Assembly (NCBI RefSeq): GCF_036250755.1
Contig: NZ_CP109583.1
Span: forward strand, 186,001-250,000
Direction of reading: 5' to 3'
Source of the DNA: Streptomyces uncialis
GTDB lineage: Bacteria; Actinomycetota; Actinomycetes; Streptomycetales; Streptomycetaceae
DNA length: 64,000 nucleotides
The translations under genes were made by a program, and so were the position numbers. Below are positions 57,817-64,000 of the stretch, one piece after another. The first letter of the stretch is position 1; each line of letters opens with the position of its first letter. The notes under the pieces are model-generated. The model did no database searches, had not been told where the DNA came from, and saw only the letters and a program-made list of their open reading frames with translations.

Positions 57817-59426
57817 CGCACCCCCACCACCTGTCCGGCCCGGACCCCGGTGGGCCGTCCGTCGTGGACGGCGAGCCGGCCGGCGACCACGACGGTGCCG
57901 ATGCCGTCGGGCGCGAGCAGCGGGCTGTCGAAGGTGGCCCGGTCGCGGACGGTGGCGGGGTCGAGGACGACCAGGTCGGCGTGGGCGCCGTCCCGGATGG
58001 TGCCGCGGCCGGTGAGTCCGAAGCGGGCGGCGGGCAGTCCGGTCATCTTGTGGACGGCGTTCTCCAGGGTGAGGAGTCCTTCGTCGCGTCCGTAGCGGCC
58101 GAGGACCCGGGTGAAGCTGCCCGCCCAGCGCGGGTGGGGGCGGCCCGGTTTGGGGACGCCGTCGGACCCGATCATGGCGAGCGGGCTGGCGATGACACGG
58201 CGTACGTCGTCCTCGCGCATCGAGTGGCTGATGATCGTCACCTCGCCTTCCTCGGCGAGCAGGAGGTCGGCGACGTAGTCGACGGGGTCGACGGCGCGTT
58301 CGGCCGCGAGGTCGGCGATCCGGCGGCCCTGGATGTGCGGGTGGGTGGGGGCGGCGGCGACGGCGATGAGGTCCCAGCCGCCGTTGCCGACGGTGTTCTC
58401 CCAGCCCGCGACGCCTCCGGCGATGTCGCGGCGGACCCGCTCACGTACCGCGTCGTCCCGCAGCCGGGCCAGCAGCGCCGGGATGCCGCCTTCGTTGGCC
58501 CAGGGCGGCAGCATGGCGTGCAGGACGGTGCTGCCCGCGGTGTACGGGTACACGTCGCAGAGCACGTCCACTCCCTCCGCCCGGGCCTGTTCCAGTCTGG
58601 GCAGGGTACGCAGGGTGGCGCCCCAGGCGTGGCGTCCCGCGGTCTTGTGGTGGGAGATCTGGAGCGGGGCGCCGGAGCGGACGGCTATGTGGAGGGCTTC
58701 CTCCAGCGCGGTGTCGATCCCGGACATCTCGTCGCGCAGATGGGTCACGTACGGCTTGCCGTGCCGGGCGGCGATCCGGGCGAGGGCGACGATCTCGTCG
58801 GTGTCCGCGTAGGTGCCGGGCGGGTAGATGAGGCCGGTGGACAGTCCGGCGGCACCCTGGGTGAGGGACCGGTCGAGCAGGTCGCACATGGTGCGCAGTT
58901 CGGTGTCCGTGGGGGCGCGGTCGTCGAAGCCCATGACCCCGGCGCGGAGGGTGCCGTGGCCGACGAGGGACGCGAGATGGGTGGCGCGCAGCGCGGGGGC
59001 CTGGCCGGCGGCGAAGGCGGTGAAGTCGGCGGCAGGTGGGAGCGGTCCGAGCCCGAAGGTGACCCGCAGATGTCCGGCGAGGCCGCCGAGGCGTTCGGGC
59101 AGCGCGGGGAAGAGGCTGGAGCCGCAGTTCCCGGCGATCTCCGTGGTGACGCCCTGGAGGAGGGGCGCGAGCCGCAGGGTCTCCACCGAGGGGTCCTCGG
59201 TGTCCTGCGGCACCGCCAGGGCGTCGGAGTGGGTGTGCACGTCGATGAAGCCGGGGGTGACGGTCCGTCCGGTGACGTCCAGTGTGGTCAGGGCCGTGGC
59301 GGGCGCGCCGGTGGGCAGCAGGGTGATCCGTCCGGCGCGGACGCCGATGTCGGCGCGGCGGGCGGCAGCGCCGGTTCCGTCGACGACCGTGCCGCCGCGC
59401 AGCAGCAGATCGAGGGGAGCGCCCAT
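57813..59426 (-). CDS. N-acyl-D-amino-acid deacylase (D-aminoacylase)
   Basis: A 537-aa amidohydrolase-superfamily enzyme that removes acyl groups from N-acyl-D-amino acids. Motifs are VTPGFIDVHTHSDAL (metal HxH) near residue 60, EIAGNCGSSLFP (the Cys ligand of D-aminoacylases), VTHLRDEMSGID, QISHHKTAGR, TIISHSMRED, and the C-terminal HADLVVLDPATV of the urease-like beta domain. The ATG at 59426 overlaps the ATPase stop (TGATG); a GTG one codon earlier is equivalent. The neighbours suggest that the imported solute is an acylated or peptide-bound D-amino acid. Confidence 0.9.
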   Translation of the reverse strand: MGAPLDLLLRGGTVVDGTGAAARRADIGVRAGRITLLPTGAPATALTTLDVTGRTVTPGFIDVHTHSDALAVPQDTEDPSVETLRLAPLLQGVTTEIAGNCGSSLFPALPERLGGLAGHLRVTFGLGPLPPAADFTAFAAGQAPALRATHLASLVGHGTLRAGVMGFDDRAPTDTELRTMCDLLDRSLTQGAAGLSTGLIYPPGTYADTDEIVALARIAARHGKPYVTHLRDEMSGIDTALEEALHIAVRSGAPLQISHHKTAGRHAWGATLRTLPRLEQARAEGVDVLCDVYPYTAGSTVLHAMLPPWANEGGIPALLARLRDDAVRERVRRDIAGGVAGWENTVGNGGWDLIAVAAAPTHPHIQGRRIADLAAERAVDPVDYVADLLLAEEGEVTIISHSMREDDVRRVIASPLAMIGSDGVPKPGRPHPRWAGSFTRVLGRYGRDEGLLTLENAVHKMTGLPAARFGLTGRGTIRDGAHADLVVLDPATVRDRATFDSPLLAPDGIGTVVVAGRLAVHDGRPTGVRAGQVVGVR

Positions 59427-60199
59427 CACAGCACCGTGGAGAGGAAGGCCCGGGTGCGGTCGTGCCGCGGGGCGGTGAACAGTTCGTCGGGGTGTCCGGA
59501 CTCCACGACGAGTCCCTCGTCCATGAAGACGACGCGGTCGGCCACCTCACGGGCGAAGCCCATCTCATGGGTGACGACGATCATCGTCATCCCGCTGCGG
59601 GCGAGGTCCTGCATGACGCCGAGGACCTCCCCGACGAGTTCCGGGTCGAGGGCGGAGGTGGGTTCGTCGAAGAGCATCAGGGTGGGGTCCATGGCGAGGG
59701 CGCGGGCGATGGCGACGCGCTGCTGCTGGCCGCCGGAGAGCTGAGCGGGGTAGTGGTCGGCGCGGTCGGCGAGTCCGACCCGGTCGAGGAGTTCCCGGGC
59801 GCGGCGCTCGGCGTCGGCGCGGGGGCGGCGTTTGACGACGACGGGGCCTTCCATGACGTTCTGGACGGCGGTGCGGTGCGGGAAGAGGTGGAAGCGCTGG
59901 AACACCATGCCGACGCGTTCGCGCTGGGCCCGGATCTCCTTCTCGCGCCGTTCGCGCAGGACCCGGCCGGAGGTGCCGTGCTGTTCGTAGCCGACGAGTT
60001 CGCCGTCGACCCATACGCGGCCGGCGTCGATGCGCTCCAGATGGTTGAAGCAGCGCAGCAGGGTGGACTTGCCGGAGCCGGAGGGGCCGATGACGCACAG
60101 CACCTCGCCGGACCGGACCTCCAGGTCGATGCCGCGCAGCACCTCGGTGTCGGCGAACCGTTTGCGGACCGCTCGGGCCCGCAGGACGAGGTCGTTCAT
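59426..60199 (-). CDS. Polar amino-acid ABC transporter ATP-binding protein
   Basis: A 257-aa ATPase of the GlnQ/HisP class. Walker A is [14 protein letters not shown] near residue 39, the Q-loop [13 protein letters not shown], the signature [15 protein letters not shown] near residue 158, Walker [15 protein letters not shown] and the H-loop [10 protein letters not shown] 10-residue insertion ([20 protein letters not shown] region) before the Q-loop is typical of this class. Its ATG overlaps the permease stop (ATGA). It powers the importer encoded by the next two genes. Confidence 0.94.
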   Translation of the reverse strand: MNDLVLRARAVRKRFADTEVLRGIDLEVRSGEVLCVIGPSGSGKSTLLRCFNHLERIDAGRVWVDGELVGYEQHGTSGRVLRERREKEIRAQRERVGMVFQRFHLFPHRTAVQNVMEGPVVVKRRPRADAERRARELLDRVGLADRADHYPAQLSGGQQQRVAIARALAMDPTLMLFDEPTSALDPELVGEVLGVMQDLARSGMTMIVVTHEMGFAREVADRVVFMDEGLVVESGHPDELFTAPRHDRTRAFLSTVL

Positions 60200-61191
60200 G
60201 AGGCGGCTCCCTTGCCGGTGCGCCCGGGGACGAGGTTGGTGAGCATCCTGCGGCGCAGGGGTGCGGCGCCGGGGCTGTAGCGGCGTTCGATGAAGTGCTG
60301 GGCGACGCTGGCGACGGTGGTGAGGGCCAGGTACCAGAGGGAGGCGACCATCAGCAGCGCGATGACCTCGAAGTTGGCGAGGTACAGATGCTGGGAGACG
60401 GTCATGAGGTCGGCGCCCGCGATGACGGATACCAGGGAGGTGGTCTTCAGCATGGAGATGAACTGGTTGCCGAACGGCGGGATGATGACCCGCATGGCCT
60501 GGGGCAGGATGACCCGCGCGAGGATCTGCCGGTTCGACATGCCGAGGGTGGCCCCGGCCTCGCGCTGGCCCGGGTCGACGCTCTGGATACCGGCGCGGAC
60601 GATCTCGGCGAGGTAGGCGCCCTCGTTGATGGACAGGCCGAGCAGCGCGGCGACGAACCCGGTGATGACCGCGTTGGTCTGCCATTCGACGAGCTTGGGT
60701 CCGTCGAAGGGGACACCGATGCTGATCACGGGGAACAACAGTGCCAGATTGAACCAGAAGATGAGCTGGACGAGCAGGGGCGTGCCCCGGAAGAACCAGG
60801 TGTAGGCGCTCGCGGTGACCCGCAGGACGGGGTTCTCGGAGAGCTGCATCACCGCGACGGCGACGCCGATGACGATGCCGGCGGTCATCGAGACGAGGGT
60901 GAGCTGGACGGTGACCCAGAGCCCTTCGAGGATCACCGCGTCGAACTGGTGGTCGGCGATGACGTCCCAGTGGAGGTTGGGGTTGACGACGACGGTGTAG
61001 CCGAGCCACACCGTGACCAGGACGGCCGCGAGGACCGCGAACCAGCGGGCGGGGCGGGGGCGGCGGGTGACCCGGAAGGCGAACTCGTCGTCGGGGACGC
61101 CGCTGGCCGCGCCGGATCCCTTCACCTCGGCGGGGCCAGGGGGATGGGTGCCGTCCGGGCCCGGGGGATCGGTCTTGCTGAGCTGGGTCAT
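60196..61191 (-). CDS. Polar amino-acid ABC transporter permease
   Basis: A 331-aa HisM/GlnP-type permease. A Pro/Gly-rich cytoplasmic N-terminus of about 50 residues is followed by membrane helices ([45 protein letters not shown]). The family signatures [19 protein letters not shown] and [24 protein letters not shown] (the EAA loop, here QREAGATLG) are clear. The ATG at 61191 is used. A single permease gene suggests a homodimer. Gene order on this strand is binding protein, permease, ATPase, deacylase, serine hydrolase. Confidence 0.92.
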   Translation of the reverse strand: MTQLSKTDPPGPDGTHPPGPAEVKGSGAASGVPDDEFAFRVTRRPRPARWFAVLAAVLVTVWLGYTVVVNPNLHWDVIADHQFDAVILEGLWVTVQLTLVSMTAGIVIGVAVAVMQLSENPVLRVTASAYTWFFRGTPLLVQLIFWFNLALLFPVISIGVPFDGPKLVEWQTNAVITGFVAALLGLSINEGAYLAEIVRAGIQSVDPGQREAGATLGMSNRQILARVILPQAMRVIIPPFGNQFISMLKTTSLVSVIAGADLMTVSQHLYLANFEVIALLMVASLWYLALTTVASVAQHFIERRYSPGAAPLRRRMLTNLVPGRTGKGAAS

Positions 61192-61211
61192 GTCCCTGTC
61201 CACCGTCCGGC

Positions 61212-62096
61212 TCACTTGCCGTCGTTGACGGTGGCCCGCGGCACGGCGCTGTCCGCGACCCCGTACTTGTCGAGGATCTTCTTGTAGCCGCCGTTGTCGA
61301 TGAGCCCTTGCAGCGCCTTCTGGACCGCGTCCCGCAGACCGCTCTGGTCCTTGTTCACCGCGATGCCCCAGGGCGCGGCGCCGTACTGGGTGGGAAGGAC
61401 CTGGTAGGCGGGGTTCTTCTTGGCGAACATCGCGGCGACGGGGTAGTCGACGATGGTGGCGACCGCGCGTCCGCTCTCCAGCTGGAGCAGTCCGGTGGGG
61501 GCGTCCTCGCTCTGCGAGATCCGCATCTTGGGGTCGCACTCGGCGTTCTGCTCCTGGCCGATCTCCAGGTTGGAGCTGCCCTTGGCGAGGACCACGTTCT
61601 TGCCGCAGAGGTCGTCCAGGGTCTTGATGCCCTCCGGGTTGCCCTTCTTGGTCATGATCACGCCGCCGGTGCGGAAGTAGTCGACGAAGTCGACGGCCTG
61701 GCGTCGCTGGGGGCTGTCGGTCATGGAGGACATCACGAGGTCGAAGCGGCTGGACTTCAGCCCGGGGATCAGCCCGTCGAAGGCGGCGTTGGTGAGCTTG
61801 AGTTCGAGGCCGAGTTCGTCGGCGACGGCCTGGGCGAGGTCGGGGTCCACACCGGTCAGCTCGGTGGTGCCGGGCTTGTACATCTCCATCGGGGGGTAGC
61901 CGACGGCGGTCGCCACCCGCAGCACCCCGCTCTTCCTGAACGACGCCGGTACGAGTTCCTCGGCGGTCTTCCCCTCGGCGGCGGAGGCGCCCGGTCCCGC
62001 GTCGCTCCCCTTCTCGGAGCGACCGCAGGAGGTGACGGCCAGGGCGGCCACCGCCGCGAGGGCCGCGACAGCGCGCAGACGTCTGTGGTTTGCCAT
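61212..62096 (-). CDS. Amino-acid ABC transporter substrate-binding lipoprotein
   Basis: A 294-aa family-3 solute-binding protein. The signal peptide ends at lipobox VTSC near residue 24. [15 protein letters not shown] starts domain 1, [21 protein letters not shown] is the family signature, and [23 protein letters not shown] the hinge region. The ligand-pocket Arg typical of L-amino acid binders is present in that last segment. The ATG at 62096 follows GGGAGA. Because deacylase and hydrolase genes follow in the operon, the ligand may be an N-acyl or D-amino acid compound. Confidence 0.92.
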   Translation of the reverse strand: MANHRRLRAVAALAAVAALAVTSCGRSEKGSDAGPGASAAEGKTAEELVPASFRKSGVLRVATAVGYPPMEMYKPGTTELTGVDPDLAQAVADELGLELKLTNAAFDGLIPGLKSSRFDLVMSSMTDSPQRRQAVDFVDYFRTGGVIMTKKGNPEGIKTLDDLCGKNVVLAKGSSNLEIGQEQNAECDPKMRISQSEDAPTGLLQLESGRAVATIVDYPVAAMFAKKNPAYQVLPTQYGAAPWGIAVNKDQSGLRDAVQKALQGLIDNGGYKKILDKYGVADSAVPRATVNDGK

Positions 62097-62427
62097 CTTT
62101 TCTCCCTGAACCGGTGACAGTGCGCTGATGCTGGCAGCCGGGTGCGGCTGGGCGGAAGATGATGAAGCTATTCACGGGTGAGCGTCGATTTCGGTATCGC
62201 TCCGGCCCGGCGGAGCCGCCCGCACCTCACCCGGGGTCGCCGCCTGTTCACGGTGTGCCGCCAGGTCCCACCCGCGGTGTCCGTCCGGTCGCGCCGGGTG
62301 TCCGGGGCTTTCGCCAGGGCGCGAGGAGAGGGAGGCTGGAGGGACAGTACGACGTATCTGCCCCGCCCTCCCGTTCCGGCGACCGCCGAAGCGGCGACGC
62401 CGGCAGTTCGCCGACGGGAGGCACATC
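62097..62427. other. Divergent intergenic region
   Basis: 331 bp between the leftward importer operon and the rightward DUF1059 gene. A short AT-rich patch near 62158-62175 is the only promoter-like stretch. No gene or RNA was recognised. Confidence 0.45.
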
Positions 62428-62619
62428 ATGCGCAAGGTCGCCGATTGCAGGGACTATCCCAGCGAGTCGAACTGCTCGCTCACCATCGCGGGTGAGGAGG
62501 AGGAAGTGGTACGCGCCGCCGCCGAGCACGCGGCGTCCGTCCACGGCCACGAGAACACACCGGAACTACGCGACCAGCTCCGCGGCATGCTGAAGGACGA
62601 GGTTCCGCAGCACGCCTGA
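62428..62619 (+). CDS. DUF1059-type small protein
   Basis: A 63-aa protein that reads MRKVADCRDYPSESNCSLTI, then GEEEEVVRAAAEHAASVHGH and LRDQLRGMLKDE. The two Cys and the C-terminal AAEHAxxVHGH helix are the DUF1059 signature; the fold may bind metal or act as a small regulator. The ATG at 62428 has GGGAGG upstream. It stands alone. Function of the family is unknown. Confidence 0.85.
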   Translation: MRKVADCRDYPSESNCSLTIAGEEEEVVRAAAEHAASVHGHENTPELRDQLRGMLKDEVPQHA

Positions 62620-62873
62620 CCTGGCGGTACGGCCGATGAGCCGGTGGTCCGCCCGGTGAGCCGGTGGTACGCCTGAGCGGGTCACCGGTCGGCGCCACCG
62701 GGTGACAGGACGACGGGACCGCGCGGCATGGCCCTGGCGATCGCACAACCGTCGGGGCGCGATGTCGCACGGTCCGGTCCCGTCGGTCGGGCTGTCGTCC
62801 GCCCCTCCCCCATCGCTCCCCGTCCGCGCTCGCCGTCCGCGTTCCGTCCGGTGTTCGGCGTACACCACCAACT

Positions 62874-63278
62874 AACAATCTTGACGATGAGCAGATCCGT
62901 GGGATCGCCGCGACGGGCGGGGTCGTCTGCGTCAGCTTCTTCCCCGGGTTCCTCGCGGCCGACCCCGCCGAGCGGACCGTGGCCCGGGTGGTGGACCACA
63001 TCGAGCATGTGGCGTCCGTCGCGGGTACGGCACACGTCGGTCTCGGGCCGGACTTCGTCCGCGAGGTGATCAGCGAGGTGACACCGCCGTGCTGCGAGGA
63101 CTGCGGTATCGAGGGCATCGATCCGCTGGAAGCGCTACCGGGTCTCGAAGGGCCGGCGGGCCTGCCGCTGGTGACGGCGGAGCTCATCCGGCGCGGCCAC
63201 CCGGAGGAGGACGTCGAAGCCGTACTCGGCGGCAATGCGCACCGGTTGTTCCGCGCCGAACTGGGCCGCCCCCGATAA
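62874..63278 (+). pseudogene. 5'-truncated membrane dipeptidase (renal dipeptidase family)
   Basis: From 62874 the frame reads NNLDDEQIRGIAATGGVV, then SFFPGFLAAD, DHIEHVASVAGTAHVGLGPDF, GLPLVTAELIRRGHPEEDV and LGGNAHRLFRAELG. This is the C-terminal third of a zinc dipeptidase with the active-site-adjacent GLGPDF (usually GLGSDF). The N-terminal two-thirds with the HxD and Glu metal ligands is missing: upstream codons in this frame encode no dipeptidase sequence and hold no start before a TGA at 62703. The only start, a GTG at 62979, lies inside the domain. I read it as a deletion remnant. Confidence 0.75.
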
Positions 63279-63390
63279 GGGTACGTACACCGGCGGGCCG
63301 CACCTCGCCGGGCGGCCCGCCACCACGCACCCCGGGTGAACGGCATCCGGACCCGGCCGGGGAGCCGGGCCGACGAAGACGGAGGAGACC

Positions 63391-64000
63391 ATGGAACTGG
63401 CGGCGATGCTCGCGGATCTCGAAGAGCTCGTGCTGTGCGAGTCGTTCTCGGCGGACCACGAGGCGGTGACACGCAGCGCGGCGGTCGTCGCCGCGCAGGG
63501 CGCGCGACTGACGGGCACCGCGCCCGAGGTACTGACCGTGTCGGGCGTCACCCATCTGAGCTGGACCTTCGGGACGCCCCGGGTACTGCTCGTGGGCCAT
63601 CACGACACGGTGTGGCCGATGGGTTCGCTGGTCACCCACCCCTGGTCGGTGACCGACGGGATCGCCCGGGGGCCGGGGGTCTTCGACATGAAGGCCGGGC
63701 TGGTGCAGATGTTCCACGCGCTCGGCTCACTGCCGTCGCCGGAGGGGGTGCGGGTCCTGGTCACCGGTGACGAGGAGGTCGGTTCGACGACCTCGCGCAC
63801 CCTGATCGAGGAGGCCGCGCGGGGCTGCGCGGCGACGTTCGTGCTGGAGGCGTCCGCCGACGGCGGTGCGCTCAAGACCGCCCGCAAGGGCACCTCCTGG
63901 TACGAGGTGGAGGTGCTGGGGAAGGCCGCGCACGCGGGCCTGGAACCGGAGAAGGGCGTGAACGCCGCCGTGGAGGCGGCCCGTCAGATCCTGGCAGTCG
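63391..64000 (+). CDS. M20-family metallopeptidase (partial, runs off window end)
   Basis: The first 203 codons of a zinc carboxypeptidase/deacetylase of the M20 family (glutamate carboxypeptidase-like). Metal-site motifs are VLLVGHHDTVWPMG near residue 71, RGPGVFDMKAGL near residue 96 and VLVTGDEEVGSTTS near residue 126, then the start of the dimerisation domain (GTSWYEVEVLGKAAHAG). All catalytic residues seen so far are intact. The ATG at 63391 has GGAGGA upstream. The position after the dipeptidase remnant suggests that the two once formed a peptide-degradation pair. Confidence 0.9.
   Translation, partial: MELAAMLADLEELVLCESFSADHEAVTRSAAVVAAQGARLTGTAPEVLTVSGVTHLSWTFGTPRVLLVGHHDTVWPMGSLVTHPWSVTDGIARGPGVFDMKAGLVQMFHALGSLPSPEGVRVLVTGDEEVGSTTSRTLIEEAARGCAATFVLEASADGGALKTARKGTSWYEVEVLGKAAHAGLEPEKGVNAAVEAARQILAV

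Overview
The window is a stretch of actinobacterial chromosome, almost certainly Streptomyces or a close relative. The DNA is very GC-rich, with frequent GTG and TTG starts and G/C-ending codons. It has a GH18 chitinase preceded by the palindromic direct repeats typical of Streptomyces chitinase promoters, a carbohydrate ABC importer without its own ATPase, and actinobacterial families (DUF574-type methyltransferase, SigE-type ECF sigma factor, DUF6153, F510_1955). I saw no rRNA, tRNA, phage, insertion sequence or CRISPR array.

Layout. 0-7.9 kb: a partial hypothetical gene, a secreted chitinase, a quinone-reductase-like enzyme with its MerR regulator and a MerR-type promoter, a GNAT enzyme, a divergent MarR/SDR pair, and a lipoprotein. 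7.9-26.3 kb: a large divergently transcribed catabolic island. The leftward arm encodes a class III aminotransferase, an enolase-superfamily acid-sugar dehydratase, an amidohydrolase/lactonase, an SDR dehydrogenase, a miniature secreted protein and a GNAT enzyme. The rightward arm encodes an IclR regulator, a Tat-type secreted beta-helix protein, a Gfo/Idh oxidoreductase, a sugar-type ABC importer, an epimerase-like protein, a DHDPS-like aldolase, a 2-hydroxyacid dehydrogenase and an FAH-family hydrolase. Palindromes cluster between the arms.

26.3-42 kb: a methyltransferase; a symporter, ECF sigma factor and membrane-protein operon; DUF3311; cstA-ybdD; unrelated enzymes; metY-metX; and a saccharopine-dehydrogenase-like gene divergent from a TetR regulator. 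42-56 kb: stress and regulatory genes, a probable copper-associated group (DUF6153, DUF305 lipoprotein, F510_1955 lipoprotein), PPK2 overlapping a WYL regulator tail to tail, an NmrA-like enzyme, a lysA-like decarboxylase with LysR, and a tandem array of 140-bp repeats. 56-64 kb: a DJ-1/PfpI protein, then an operon of an amino-acid ABC importer, an N-acyl-D-amino-acid deacylase and a cytosolic beta-lactamase-fold protein. A 5'-truncated dipeptidase and an M20 peptidase that runs off the end follow.

The best candidate for an undescribed system is the 7.9-26.3 kb island. It carries everything expected for extracellular attack on a polysaccharide, import of the products and oxidative, non-phosphorylative breakdown of an unusual sugar acid to pyruvate-type products. 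Its two arms appear to be joined by a shared IclR operator set, and it contains a shrunken copy of its own secreted beta-helix protein. The substrate cannot be read from the sequence.
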